This document shows, one piece after another, positions 36,715 through 45,363 of a stretch of DNA of 64,000 bases. The stretch comes from Gryllotalpicola ginsengisoli DSM 22003 (GTDB taxonomy: Bacteria > Actinomycetota > Actinomycetes > Actinomycetales > Microbacteriaceae). A program made the position numbers and the translations under genes. Under the pieces are notes generated by a model, which was not told where the DNA came from, ran no database searches, and saw only the letters and a program-made list of their open reading frames with translations. Location: assembly GCF_000419445.1 (NCBI RefSeq), contig NZ_AULK01000005.1, positions 62,001 through 126,000 of the forward strand, written 5' to 3'. Numbering within the stretch: the stretch's first letter is position 1; every line of letters begins with the position of its first letter.

Positions 36715-37649
36715 CGGAATCCGTCATCCGCGCCGCCGGCGCGGTGTGCTGGAGGTACGTCGACGGCGAGCTGCGGGTGCTCGTCATCCACCGCCCGAAG
36801 TACGACGACCTGACCCTCCCGAAGGGCAAGGTCGACCCCGGCGAGACCCTGCCGCAGACCGCCGTGCGCGAGGTGCGCGAGGAGACGGGGCTGCAGGTCG
36901 CCCTCGGCCCGCCGCTCGGCGAGACCCGCTATCGGGTCGCCAGCGGGCGCGAGAAGGTCGTGCAGTACTGGTCGGCCGAGGTGACGGACGCCGCGTTGAA
37001 GGCGACCCGGTTCCGCTCGAACGCCGAAGTGGACGCCGTCACGTGGATGCCGCTGCGGAAGGCGCAGGCCGCGCTCAGCCACGCGCACGACGCCCGCCTG
37101 CTCGGCGAGTTCGAGCGGATGCACGAGCAGGCCGGCGGCTCGACCTTCGGCGTCATCGTGCTGAGGCACGCGAAGGCCCTCGGCCGCAGCGACTGGCGCG
37201 GTCCGGACGCCAAGCGGCCGCTCGCCGCGCGGGGCCTGATCCAGGCGCAGCGCATCGTGCCGTCGCTGCGCGCGTGGCGGCCGCGCCGCATCGTCACCTC
37301 GCCCGCCGTGCGGTGCGCGTCCACCGTCGCGCCCCTCGCACAGGCGATCGACCGCAAGGTGCGGCTCGAGCCCGGGATCAGCCAGGACGCCTGGGAAGAG
37401 GGGACCTCCACCGTGCCCGAGGTCATCGCACGGCGAATCATGTCGGGCAAGACGGCCGTGCTGTGCAGTCATCGTCCGGTGCTGCCCGACATCCTGCGCG
37501 AGCTCGCCCTGGCGACGGACACGCCGATGGGCGACCGTGTTCGCGACGCGGCGGCGCTCGAGCCGGCGGGATTCTCGGTTGTGCACCTGTCCTCCGAGCA
37601 TCCCACCGCCGGGATCCTCGCGTTGGAGACACATGGACCGCCGGCCTGA
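36711..37649 (+). CDS. mutT1: Nudix-histidine phosphatase fusion, MutT1-like
   Basis: A 312-residue fusion. Residues 1-135 are a Nudix domain with the box at about 39-61 ([18 protein letters not shown]). From about 143 a histidine phosphatase begins [17 protein letters not shown], with its phospho-histidine in LRHAK, and later [11 protein letters not shown]. Mycobacterial MutT1 has this architecture, cleaves 8-oxo-dGTP and diadenosine polyphosphates, and is encoded next to ppk1. GTG 36711 overlaps the ppk stop. The PHO box controlling pstS follows. Confidence 0.92.
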   Translation: MTESVIRAAGAVCWRYVDGELRVLVIHRPKYDDLTLPKGKVDPGETLPQTAVREVREETGLQVALGPPLGETRYRVASGREKVVQYWSAEVTDAALKATRFRSNAEVDAVTWMPLRKAQAALSHAHDARLLGEFERMHEQAGGSTFGVIVLRHAKALGRSDWRGPDAKRPLAARGLIQAQRIVPSLRAWRPRRIVTSPAVRCASTVAPLAQAIDRKVRLEPGISQDAWEEGTSTVPEVIARRIMSGKTAVLCSHRPVLPDILRELALATDTPMGDRVRDAAALEPAGFSVVHLSSEHPTAGILALETHGPPA

Positions 37650-37673
37650 TCCTGTGCGGTCGCGACCCGCCGC

Positions 37674-37706
37674 GTTTGAGCTGCGTTAACCTCCGGTTCA
37701 CCATTG
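37674..37706 (+). promoter_or_regulatory. PHO-box-like repeats before pstS
   Basis: Three 11-base units: GTTTGAGCTGC, GTTAACCTCCG and GTTCACCATTG. Units two and three match the GTTAACC/GTTCACC consensus at exact 11-base spacing. A -10-like TAGCGT lies at 37734-37739, about one helical turn and a half further on, ahead of the 95-base pstS leader. Confidence 0.75.
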
Positions 37707-37833
37707 CGGCGGACGCTGGACAGACGCCCCACTTAGCGTCGCCTCCGGGTCAGCACCGACCCATGCCTTGCGCGCGATCCGCCCGAAAGATCCGCCGCGC
37801 GAGGCGAGTCAAACACTTCCGAAAGGGAACACA

Positions 37834-38973
37834 GTGAAGCTCAAGTACGCAGCAGCGGCCGGCGCCCTGGCCCTGGCCACCGCGGTCGCGCTCTCCGCCT
37901 GCTCCAGCTCCGGCGGGTCGGACGACTCGTCTTCGAGTAGCTCCGCGACGCCGTCGGGCGGCCCGAGCATCGACAGCTCGCTGTCGGGCACCATCACCGC
38001 CGGCGGTTCCTCCGCCCAGGCGAACGCCGAGGCCGCCTGGACCGGCGCGTTCACGGCCGTCGCCACCGGCGTGACGGTGAACTACGACAAGTCGCAGGGC
38101 TCCGGCGGCGGACGCTCGAACTTCCTCTCCGGCGCGTACGACTTCGCCGGTTCCGACGCGCCCCTCACGGCCGACGAGACCACGCAGGCCAAGACCACCT
38201 GCGGCGCGGACGGCGCGATCGACCTTCCGATCTACCTGGACGGCGTCTCGATCTCCTACAACCTCGACGGCGTCGACAAGCTCAACCTCTCGACCAAGAC
38301 GCTCGCCAAGATCTTCTCGCGCAAGATCACCAAGTGGAACGATGCGGCCATCGCCGCCGACAACCCGGGCGTCAAGCTGCCGTCGGAGAACATCACCACC
38401 GTGGTCCGCTCCGACTCCTCCGGCACGGCCAACAACTTCACCAACTTCCTGCACGCGTCCGACCCGACCGACTGGAAGTGGGAGGGCTCCGGCACCTGGC
38501 CCACCGACATCACGGGCACCGACGCACAGAAGGGCGGCTCCGCCGTCGCCGACGAGATCGCGAAGGTCCCCGGCGCGATCGGCTACGTCGACAACTCGGC
38601 CGCCAAGGACTCCAGCGGCAACGACCTGCAGAAGGCCACGGTCAACGGGGTCGAGCTGACCTCTGACGCGGTCGCGAAGGCCATGTCCGACGGTGCCACG
38701 ACCGCTTCGAACGGCTCGAGCGGCGACCTGTCGCTCAAGTTCGACTACGACAAGATCAACGCCGACTCCTCGGCCTACCCCATCCCGCTCGTGTCGTACG
38801 CGATCATGTGCAACCAGTTCAAGAACGCCGACCAGGCCAAGCTCGTGAAGGCGTACATCGGCTTCGCGGCCAGCGCCACCGGCCAGGCCGTCGCGGAGAA
38901 GAACGCCAAGGCGGTCCCGCTGCCCCAGTCGATCCTCGACCAGGTGCAGACCTCGCTGGATGCGGTCAAGTAA
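37834..38973 (+). CDS. pstS: Phosphate ABC transporter, PstS
   Basis: A 379-residue lipoprotein. Lipobox LSAC at C23 is followed by a Ser-rich linker, then the phosphate-binding fold: ITAGGSSAQANAEAAW, SQGSGGGRSNFLSG, DFAGSDAPL and VVRSDSSGTANNFTNFL, the last contributing the phosphate-contacting Arg and Ser. AAAGGGA precedes GTG 37834. First gene of pstSCAB. Confidence 0.95.
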   Translation: MKLKYAAAAGALALATAVALSACSSSGGSDDSSSSSSATPSGGPSIDSSLSGTITAGGSSAQANAEAAWTGAFTAVATGVTVNYDKSQGSGGGRSNFLSGAYDFAGSDAPLTADETTQAKTTCGADGAIDLPIYLDGVSISYNLDGVDKLNLSTKTLAKIFSRKITKWNDAAIAADNPGVKLPSENITTVVRSDSSGTANNFTNFLHASDPTDWKWEGSGTWPTDITGTDAQKGGSAVADEIAKVPGAIGYVDNSAAKDSSGNDLQKATVNGVELTSDAVAKAMSDGATTASNGSSGDLSLKFDYDKINADSSAYPIPLVSYAIMCNQFKNADQAKLVKAYIGFAASATGQAVAEKNAKAVPLPQSILDQVQTSLDAVK

Positions 38974-38994
38974 CAACCGATAGATTCTGAATCC

Positions 38995-40038
38995 GTGAGC
39001 GCTGCATCGTCAGCCGCTACCGGTCGGGCCTCCGGCAACCCCGGAGGCCCGACCGTGAGGGCGGCCCTGCGAAAACCCCCCTCGAAGGCCGGCGACCGGG
39101 TGTTCCTCGGGCTGAGCACCGCCTCCGCGTGGGTGATCCTGCTGATCCTCGCGGGCGTGCTCGTCTTCCTGCTCGTCAAGGCCGCGCCGGCCATCGCGGC
39201 GAACTGGGCGGACAGCTCGCAGCTTCAGGATCGGACCGCAGGCAACACCGCCGGCTGGAACAGCTTCTGGCCGTACGTCGGCCCGTTGCTGTTCGGGACG
39301 GTCTGGTCGTCGCTGATCGCGCTCGTGATGGGCACGCCGGTCGCGATCGGCATCGCGCTCTTCATCTCGCACTACTCGCCGCGTCCCCTCGCGGGCGTCC
39401 TCGGCTACCTCGTCGACCTGCTCGCCGCGGTGCCGTCCATCGTCTTCGGCTTGTGGGGCGTCTTCGTCATGCGCGACTTCCTCAAGCCGTTCAGCACATT
39501 CTTGAACTCCTACCTCGGCTGGATCCCGCTCTTCGGCGGCGACCTCTCGGTCGGCGGAGCAACGATCCTCGCGGGCGCGGTGGTGCTCGCCGTCATGATC
39601 CTGCCGATCATCACCGCGATCAGCCGCGAGATCTTCCTGCAGACCCCGTCCCTCAACGAAGAGGCGGCCCTCGCGCTCGGAGCGACGAAGTGGGAGATGA
39701 TCCGGATGGCCGTGCTGCCCTATGCGCGCAGCGGCATCGTCAGCGCCACGCTGCTCGGGCTCGGTCGCGCGCTCGGCGAGACCATGGCCATCGCCATCAT
39801 CGTCTCCCCCAAGCTCATCTACTCGTTCCAGTTGCTCACGGACAACAACCCCGGAACCATCGCGGCGAACATCGCCCTGCAGTTCTCGGGTTCCAACGAG
39901 CTGCAGCGCGACGCCTTGATCGGCACGGGCCTGATGCTGTTCCTCGTGTCGTTCGCCGTGAACTTCGCCGCACGTTGGATCATCTCGCAGACCGCGCCCG
40001 GCGGGCGGCGCCGGCGCAGGAAGGCCCGGACCGCATGA
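38995..40038 (+). CDS. pstC: Phosphate ABC transporter permease PstC
   Basis: A 347-residue permease with six helices. VPSIVFGLWGVFVM, REIFLQTPSLNEEAALALGATKWEMIRMAVLPYARSGI (the EAA loop) and GLGRALGETMAIAIIV identify PstC. GTG 38995 has no ribosome site; TAGATT at 38981-38986 could be an internal -10 giving a leaderless mRNA, and GATTC-T-GAATC forms a small palindrome there. Confidence 0.95.
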   Translation: MSAASSAATGRASGNPGGPTVRAALRKPPSKAGDRVFLGLSTASAWVILLILAGVLVFLLVKAAPAIAANWADSSQLQDRTAGNTAGWNSFWPYVGPLLFGTVWSSLIALVMGTPVAIGIALFISHYSPRPLAGVLGYLVDLLAAVPSIVFGLWGVFVMRDFLKPFSTFLNSYLGWIPLFGGDLSVGGATILAGAVVLAVMILPIITAISREIFLQTPSLNEEAALALGATKWEMIRMAVLPYARSGIVSATLLGLGRALGETMAIAIIVSPKLIYSFQLLTDNNPGTIAANIALQFSGSNELQRDALIGTGLMLFLVSFAVNFAARWIISQTAPGGRRRRRKARTA

Positions 40039-41138
40039 CCACCGCCACGAACACGGGCGCATCGCAGCGGCGCACCTCGGCCTTGACCACCGGTCACCTG
40101 CCGCGGTTCAGCGAACTCATCGTGCTCGGCTGCGCGGCCGCGGTTTCGGCCGGCGTGCTCGCACTGTTCGGCTTCAGCGTGACCGGATGGCTGGTGCTCA
40201 CCGCCGTGGTCTACCTGATCGTGATCGGCGTCCTATCGGGCGTGGTGGAAGGCCGGCGCAAGTCCACGGATCGCGTCGTGCGCGGGCTCGTGGTCGTCGC
40301 GTTCCTGCTGGCCCTCATCCCGCTCATCTCGACGCTGTGGACGGTCGTCAGCCGAGGCATCGGCCAGCTGAGCTGGAGCTTCATCTCCGGTACCGACCGC
40401 ACCACCTTCGATCCGACGACGCTCGAGGTCAAGGTCGTTCCGGGCGCCCTGCAGGCCATCATCGGTACGCTGGAGATCACCGGCATCGCCACCGTCATCT
40501 CCGTGCCCATCGGTCTGCTCACCGCCATCTGGCTGACCGAGTACACGCAGTCCAACAACCCCGTCCGCCGGGTCATCACCTTCCTGGTCGACGTCATGAC
40601 CGGCATCCCCTCGATCGTCGCCGGCCTCTTCGCGTTCTCGCTGTTCGCGCTGATCCGCGGCCCGAAGGAGGCCTTCAGCGGGTTCTCCGCCTCGGTCGCC
40701 CTGTGCGTGCTGATGATCCCCATCGTCGTGCGCTCCAGCGAGGAGATGATCCGTCTGGTGCCGCACGAACTGCGCGAGGCCTCCTACGCACTCGGGGTGA
40801 CCAAGTGGCGCACCATCATGCGCGTCGTGCTGCGCACCGCGGTCGCGGGCCTCGTCACCGGCGTGGTGCTCGCCATCGCCCGAGTCATCGGGGAGACCGC
40901 GCCGATCTACATCGCCGCGGGCGCCACCAACCGGCTCAACACCGACCCGTTCAACGGCCCGATGTCGACGCTCGCCGTGCTCTCGTACACCGGCTACGCG
41001 TTCCCGAACGATCAGGACAAGGCGGCCTCGCTGCTCGAAGCGTGGGGCTCGGCCCTGCTGCTCGTCATCATCGTCGTCATCCTGAACCTCATCGCCCGGG
41101 TCGTGGCCACCGCGTTCTCCCCCAAGGCTCGCCGGTAG
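40035..41138 (+). CDS. pstA: Phosphate ABC transporter permease PstA
   Basis: A 367-residue permease with an N-terminal extension of two or three helices before the core. Core features are TGIPSIVAGLFAFSLFAL, the coupling loop RLVPHELREASYALGVTKWRTIMRVVL, and RVIGETAPIYIAAG. ATG 40035 overlaps the pstC stop (ATGA). Confidence 0.95.
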   Translation: MTTATNTGASQRRTSALTTGHLPRFSELIVLGCAAAVSAGVLALFGFSVTGWLVLTAVVYLIVIGVLSGVVEGRRKSTDRVVRGLVVVAFLLALIPLISTLWTVVSRGIGQLSWSFISGTDRTTFDPTTLEVKVVPGALQAIIGTLEITGIATVISVPIGLLTAIWLTEYTQSNNPVRRVITFLVDVMTGIPSIVAGLFAFSLFALIRGPKEAFSGFSASVALCVLMIPIVVRSSEEMIRLVPHELREASYALGVTKWRTIMRVVLRTAVAGLVTGVVLAIARVIGETAPIYIAAGATNRLNTDPFNGPMSTLAVLSYTGYAFPNDQDKAASLLEAWGSALLLVIIVVILNLIARVVATAFSPKARR

Positions 41139-41165
41139 GCGACGCGACAATTTCGAAAGGCTGAC

Positions 41166-41945
41166 GTGTCGAAGCGCATCGAAGCAACGGACCTCAACGT
41201 CTACTACGGCGACTTCCTCGCCGTGGAGGGCGTCAACATCGAGATCGAGCCCCGCACGGTCACGGCGTTCATCGGACCGTCGGGCTGCGGCAAGTCGACG
41301 TTCCTGCGCACCCTCAACCGCATGCACGAGGTGATCCCCGGCGCGCGCGTGACAGGCGAGGTGCTGCTCGACGGCGACAACCTGTACGCGCCCGGCGTCG
41401 ACCCCGTGCTCGTGCGACGCCAGGTGGGCATGGTGTTCCAGAGGCCGAACCCGTTCCCCACGATGTCGATCCGCGACAACGTGCTGGCCGGCGTGAAGCT
41501 CAATGGGGGCCGCATGTCGAAGTCGGACCAGGACGACCTCGTCGAGCGCTCACTGAGGGGCGCGAACCTGTGGAACGAGGTCAAGGACCGGCTCGACCGC
41601 CCCGGCTCGAGCCTCTCCGGCGGTCAGCAGCAGCGTCTGTGCATCGCTCGTGCGGTCGCGGTGCAGCCCGACGTGATCCTCATGGACGAGCCCTGCTCCG
41701 CGCTCGACCCGATCTCGACCCTCGCCATCGAGGACCTCATCGAGGAGCTCAAGAAGGAGTACACGATCGTCATCGTGACGCACAACATGCAGCAGGCGAC
41801 CCGGGTCTCGGACAAGACCGCGTTCTTCAACATCGCCGGCACCGGCAAGCCGGGTCACCTGATCGAGTACGACGACACGAGCGTCATCTTCTCGAATCCC
41901 AAGGTGAAGGCGACCGAGGACTACGTCTCGGGCCGGTTCGGATAA
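41166..41945 (+). CDS. pstB: Phosphate ABC transporter ATPase PstB
   Basis: A 259-residue ATPase. Walker [10 protein letters not shown] at 37-45, QKRxNPFPT-type motif [10 protein letters not shown], signature [15 protein letters not shown], Walker [14 protein letters not shown], and H-loop [19 protein letters not shown] precedes GTG 41166. Last gene of the operon; an intrinsic terminator follows. Confidence 0.96.
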   Translation: MSKRIEATDLNVYYGDFLAVEGVNIEIEPRTVTAFIGPSGCGKSTFLRTLNRMHEVIPGARVTGEVLLDGDNLYAPGVDPVLVRRQVGMVFQRPNPFPTMSIRDNVLAGVKLNGGRMSKSDQDDLVERSLRGANLWNEVKDRLDRPGSSLSGGQQQRLCIARAVAVQPDVILMDEPCSALDPISTLAIEDLIEELKKEYTIVIVTHNMQQATRVSDKTAFFNIAGTGKPGHLIEYDDTSVIFSNPKVKATEDYVSGRFG

Positions 41946-41960
41946 GCATCCGCTGACCGC

Positions 41961-41991
41961 GAACGCCCTCGGGAAGAGCCCGGGGGCGTTC
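41961..41991 (+). terminator. Intrinsic terminator of the pst operon
   Basis: GAACGCCCTCGGG and CCCGGGGGCGTTC pair around AAGAG, giving a strong stem 16 bases after the pstB stop. The following TGACGTTAG is only weakly T-rich. Confidence 0.75.
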
Positions 41992-42009
41992 TGACGTTAG
42001 ACTCGAACA

Positions 42010-42092
42010 GCCGGGCCGCAGTAACCCCGGGCTCCAACTTTCGCCGCTTCGAGCGGCCTCGCGCCGAGAGGCGTTCTGCGGCCCGGTTTTTC
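42010..42092 (+). ncRNA. Candidate structured small RNA with terminator
   Basis: CCGGGCCGCAG (42011-42021) pairs perfectly with CTGCGGCCCGG (42076-42086), followed at once by TTTTT (42087-42091). Inside the closing stem are a GCCGCT-TCG-AGCGGC hairpin (42043-42057) and a GCGCC-GAGA-GGCGT hairpin with a GNRA loop (42061-42074), plus an unpaired TAACCCCGGGCTCC stretch. TAGACT at 41998-42003 is a consensus-like -10 placing the 5' end at about 42010. No open frame of note lies within, and no plus-strand gene follows for 570 bases. I do not recognise a known RNA family. Confidence 0.4.
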
Positions 42093-42263
42093 TCTGCCCG
42101 GCAGACGCCGCGGAGTTCCGCGCGGAACGGCGCACATCGCGGGACAACGCAGGCGATCTCGCGCAAGAGCAGTGCCGAATCGTGCGAAATGTGCCCATGA
42201 CGGCGGCGGCACCGCGAAGCGCGCCGTCTGGCGCGGAGGCGGCACGTCAACGCCCACTCCCGG
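42093..42263. other. Intergenic, nothing identified
   Basis: Between the RNA candidate and tRNA-Lys. No open frame with coding character, no ribosome site with a following frame, and no strong hairpin with a T-tract on either strand. Confidence 0.6.
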
Positions 42264-42336
42264 TGCCCCCGGCGAGGCTCGAACTCGCGACCAACGGATT
42301 AAAAGTCCGCAGCTCTACCAACTGAGCTACAGGGGC
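42264..42336 (-). tRNA. tRNA-Lys (anticodon TTT)
   Basis: Minus-strand cloverleaf: acceptor GCCCCTG with CGGGGGC (one G-T pair), D arm AGCTCAGTTGGTAGAGC, anticodon arm with loop CTTTTAA placing TTT at 34-36, T arm GCGAG-TTCGAGC-CTCGC. CCA is not encoded. TAATCT at 42346-42351 is a good -10 for it. Confidence 0.96.
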
Positions 42337-42371
42337 GTCGGCTCTAGATTAGCGGGCGGGCGGCACGCGAA

Positions 42372-42399
42372 CGCCCGGCGCCCCGAAGGACGCCGGGCG
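42372..42399 (-). terminator. Hairpin after the 54-aa membrane gene
   Basis: CGCCCGGCG and CGCCGGGCG pair across a ten-base loop, 15 bases downstream of the minus-strand gene stop. T content after the stem on that strand is low, so the termination role is tentative. Confidence 0.45.
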
Positions 42400-42413
42400 G
42401 GAATGCACGTGGG

Positions 42414-42578
42414 TCAGACCCTGTTTCGACCGCTGATGGCGCGCACGAGCCAGACGATGATCGCGAAGAGCGCGAGCACGATGCCGACCCAGAGCAGCCA
42501 GTTGACGGCCTGGACGAACCCTCCGGTGAACAGGAGGATCACGGCGATGATGGCGACGATGATCAGCAATATGTTCAT
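42414..42578 (-). CDS. Small hydrophobic membrane protein (54 aa)
   Basis: ATG 42578 gives 54 residues: MNILLIIVAIIAVILLFTGG, a short polar turn VQAVNW, a second helix ending IIVWLV, then RAISGRNRV. Two-helix layout and basic tail resemble the 51-residue protein at 10.3 kb. Actinobacterial genomes often encode such proteins of unknown role. Divergent from the gene at 42663. Confidence 0.65.
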   Translation of the reverse strand: MNILLIIVAIIAVILLFTGGFVQAVNWLLWVGIVLALFAIIVWLVRAISGRNRV

Positions 42579-42662
42579 GTCGGGTACCGTGCCCGCTACA
42601 GAACGCGGATCAAACCCCCTTGACAAATCCCCCGACACGTTTGCGACAGCTGAGGAGACAGT

Positions 42663-43292
42663 GTGCCCGACGAGTTCCACAAGCCGGTGAAGTTCCCGAG
42701 CCGAGTGTTCGAGGCCTTCCACGGCGGGCAGGATCCGGCCGAGGCATCCCGCGTCGCTCATCAGACCGCCCAGGCGCTGCTCGCCCGGGTGCGCGCGAAC
42801 CCCGAGCCGGTGGTCGTCGACCGGCTCGTCGCCTACACGGATGAGCACGGGATCGACGCGATCGCGGAGCTGTGGGCGCGTGCGCTGCCGAAGACCCTGC
42901 CCGGCGCACTGTGGCGCATCTACCTGGTGCGCGTGCTGATCCGGCAGGATCCGGAAGGCACGAGCTACCTCTTCCAGCGCGGCGTCGACGTCAGCCGCTC
43001 GATCGACCCCGTCGTCGCCGGTGCGGAGCTGCCGACCGGGCCCGCGGAGATCAGGGAGCTGGCCGACCGCATCCTGCGCGGGGCGTTCGAGGGCGATTTC
43101 GCCGGGGCGCTGGAGCGGGCGGCCGCCTTCTGCCGCATCGAGGCGGCCGGATGCGCGGAGGTCGCCGACGACGTCGAGCGGACCGAGCCCGAGCGGGCCA
43201 CCGAGCTCACCACCCGCGCACTGCGCTTCTCGCAGACCGCCGGCGAGCTCGGGGGATGCGCGGCGCTGTGGCGCAGGGAGGCGCTCGAGTAG
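42663..43292 (+). CDS. Conserved actinobacterial protein, function unknown
   Basis: A 209-residue all-helical soluble protein. Starts MPDEFHKPVKFPSRVFEAFHGG and has HGIDAIAELWARALPKTLPGALWRIYLVR followed by QDPEGTSYLFQRG. Close relatives occur in Microbacteriaceae and are sometimes labelled RNA polymerase beta subunit, which nothing in the sequence supports. The ribosome site GAGGAGA precedes GTG 42663 (a second GTG at 42661 is in another frame). Just before it lies an imperfect palindrome-free, T-rich gap. Confidence 0.75.
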   Translation: MPDEFHKPVKFPSRVFEAFHGGQDPAEASRVAHQTAQALLARVRANPEPVVVDRLVAYTDEHGIDAIAELWARALPKTLPGALWRIYLVRVLIRQDPEGTSYLFQRGVDVSRSIDPVVAGAELPTGPAEIRELADRILRGAFEGDFAGALERAAAFCRIEAAGCAEVADDVERTEPERATELTTRALRFSQTAGELGGCAALWRREALE

Positions 43293-43296
43293 GCGC

Positions 43297-43430
43297 GGGG
43301 GCTTCGAGACGCGCCCTTCGGGCGCTCCTCAGCCGACGAGAAGGTTGAGCGTTGCGGGGGCTTCGAGACGCGCCCTGCGGGCGCTCCTCAGCCGACGGGG
43401 GTGGAGGTGCGGGCGCTCCTCAGCCGGCGA
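43297..43430. repeat. Two and a half copies of a REP-like repeat
   Basis: Copies at 43297-43339 and 43356-43398 read GGGGCTTCGAGACGCGCCC then a TTC or TGC turn and GGGCGCTCCTCAGCCGACG. A third, 5'-truncated copy (GCGGGCGCTCCTCAGCCGGCG) at 43409-43430 overlaps the galM-like 3' end and supplies its stop codon. The core GCGCCC-N3-GGGCGC is a hairpin. Confidence 0.85.
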
Positions 43431-44367
43431 GGGCCGTCGACGGGGCGTAGCGGATGCCCCAGGTGACGCTCCACGTCTCCCCCGGCTCGAGCAGCTTCAG
43501 GCCCGCGCCCGAGTTGAACGCGTTCGCCGGAGCGGTCATCGGCTCGAGCGCCACGGCCACCTGACCGGCGGGCAGCGCCGCGAAGGAGCGGTGCGTGAAC
43601 GCCTGCACGAAGCGCACCGATTCGTCGCCCCAGAGCGTGGTGCGCGAGCCATCCGTCGCCTCGAGCCAGGCGAGATCGCCCGGCCCCGCCTGCGCGAAGC
43701 CGTCGTCGAGGTCGAGCTCGCCGACGAGCCGGCCGGCGCGCAGGTCGAGATCCGTGCCCTCGACCGGGCTCTCGCCGACGGGGTTCTTGCGGTCGTCGAC
43801 GTCGATATGGGTGGCGGCGTTCACGGTGAGGCGCAGCGTCGCCGTGTCGTGCGCACCGACGCGCAGATACGGATGCGCGCCCACGGCGACCGGGGCATCC
43901 GTCTCGCCGCCGTTCGCGAGCTCGTGCATGACCGTGATGCCGTCGTCGGCGAGCGCGTAGCGCACCCGCGTGTCGACCAGGAACGGATAGCCGGTCTGCG
44001 GGTAGATCGTCGCGGAGAGCGTGACCGCGTCCGCCGCCTTGTCGACGAGCTCGTACGCGGTGAAGCGCAGCAGCCCGTGGCTCGCGTTGCCGTACGCCGG
44101 CTCGGTGATGGCGAGCTGCTGCTGGATCACCGTGCCGTCGGCGCGGCGCCAGCTCCACTTGCCATCGCGCACCCGGTTGGGCCAGGGCGCGAGCACGATG
44201 CCGGCGGCCGAGGGCGCGGGCATCGACTCGGGGTACGGCTGGACGAGGTCGGCCTCGCCGATGCGCAGCTCGCGCAAGGCTGCCGCGAGCTGCGTGATCA
44301 CCGCGCGCGCCTCGCCGTGCGGCGTGAGCCGCACCAGCTCGTACTGGTCTCCCGTCGGCGATCTCAT
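43420..44367 (-). CDS. Aldose 1-epimerase family protein
   Basis: A 315-residue mutarotase-fold protein. VLAPWPNRVRDGKW is the conserved substrate-binding Arg region, YGNASHGLLRFTAYEL and VGAHPYLRVG hold the two catalytic histidines, and FVQAFTHRSFAALPAG plus ALEPMTAPANAFNSG carry the glutamate. Converts beta- to alpha-galactose or glucose. The ATG overlaps galE stop (ATGA). The final codons and stop fall in a REP-like repeat, so the C-terminus may have been remodelled. Confidence 0.9.
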   Translation of the reverse strand: MRSPTGDQYELVRLTPHGEARAVITQLAAALRELRIGEADLVQPYPESMPAPSAAGIVLAPWPNRVRDGKWSWRRADGTVIQQQLAITEPAYGNASHGLLRFTAYELVDKAADAVTLSATIYPQTGYPFLVDTRVRYALADDGITVMHELANGGETDAPVAVGAHPYLRVGAHDTATLRLTVNAATHIDVDDRKNPVGESPVEGTDLDLRAGRLVGELDLDDGFAQAGPGDLAWLEATDGSRTTLWGDESVRFVQAFTHRSFAALPAGQVAVALEPMTAPANAFNSGAGLKLLEPGETWSVTWGIRYAPSTALAG

Positions 44368-45326
44368 CGTGCCGCCTCCTCCGCCTCCCAGGCGCTGCGC
44401 ACCATCTCGTCGAGCGTGTGCGTCATCTTCCAGTCCAGGTCGCGGGCGGCCAGCGCCCCGGCCGCCACGATGCGCGCCGGGTCGCCGGCGCGGCGCGGCG
44501 CGATCTCGGGCGTGAAGTCGATGCCCGTGCCGCGGGCCATCGCGTCCATGATCTCGCGCACCGACGAGCCCTCGCCGCTGCCGAGGTTGTAGATGCGCTC
44601 GACGGGCTCGCCGGCCGCGAGCCGCCGCGCGGCCGCCACGTGAGAGCGGGCCAGGTCGGCGACGTGCACGTAGTCGCGCACCGCGGTGCCGTCGGGCGTC
44701 GGGTAGTCGTCGCCGAAGATCTTGGGCGCCTGGCCGGCCTTGAGCGCGCGGAAGACGAGCGGGAACAGGTTGAACGGGCTCGTGTCGCGCAGCTCGCGGG
44801 TGCCCGAGCCGACGACGTTGAAGTACCGCAGCGAGGTGTGCTTCAGCCCGACCGCGCGGCCCTGGTCGGCCAGCAGCCACTCCCCGATCAGCTTCGACTC
44901 GCCGTAGGGCGACTCGGGCCGGGTCGGAGTCGACTCGGTGACGAGGTCGACGTCGGGAGTGCCGTAGGTGGCGGCCGAGGAGGAGAACACGATCTTGTCG
45001 ACCGCCGCCTTCTCCATCGCGGCCAGCAGCGTCGCGGTGCCGGTCACGTTCTGCGCGTAGGTGTGCAACGGCCGCTTCACCGACTCGCCCGCGTACTTGT
45101 ACCCGGCCACGTGGATGACGCCGTCGATCGGATGCTGCGCGAACAGCCCGTCGAGCGCGGCGGCGTCGAGGATGCTCGCCTCGACGAACGGCACCCCCTC
45201 CGGGACGAACTCGCGGTGCCCGCTCGACAGATCGTCGACGACGACCACCTCGAGCCCCGCGTCGCGAAGCGCCAGCACCACGTGCGCGCCGATGTATCCG
45301 GCACCGCCGGTCACGAGCCAAGCCAT
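44364..45326 (-). CDS. galE: UDP-glucose 4-epimerase
   Basis: A 320-residue extended SDR. NAD motif TGGAGYIGAH at residues 6-15, HVAGYKYAGES in the active-site strand, SSSAATYG with the catalytic Ser, and YGESKLIGE holding the Tyr-x3-Lys. Interconverts UDP-galactose and UDP-glucose. Cotranscribed with the epimerase and DeoR genes. Confidence 0.95.
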   Translation of the reverse strand: MAWLVTGGAGYIGAHVVLALRDAGLEVVVVDDLSSGHREFVPEGVPFVEASILDAAALDGLFAQHPIDGVIHVAGYKYAGESVKRPLHTYAQNVTGTATLLAAMEKAAVDKIVFSSSAATYGTPDVDLVTESTPTRPESPYGESKLIGEWLLADQGRAVGLKHTSLRYFNVVGSGTRELRDTSPFNLFPLVFRALKAGQAPKIFGDDYPTPDGTAVRDYVHVADLARSHVAAARRLAAGEPVERIYNLGSGEGSSVREIMDAMARGTGIDFTPEIAPRRAGDPARIVAAGALAARDLDWKMTHTLDEMVRSAWEAEEAAR

Positions 45327-45363
45327 ATGTCCGATCTTCCTCTCTTCGTGCGTCTCCTGCGCC

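Noticed and set aside
42663-43292. RNA polymerase beta subunit label
   Set aside because: A 209-residue helical protein with none of the RpoB motifs; the name seen on relatives is not supported by sequence.
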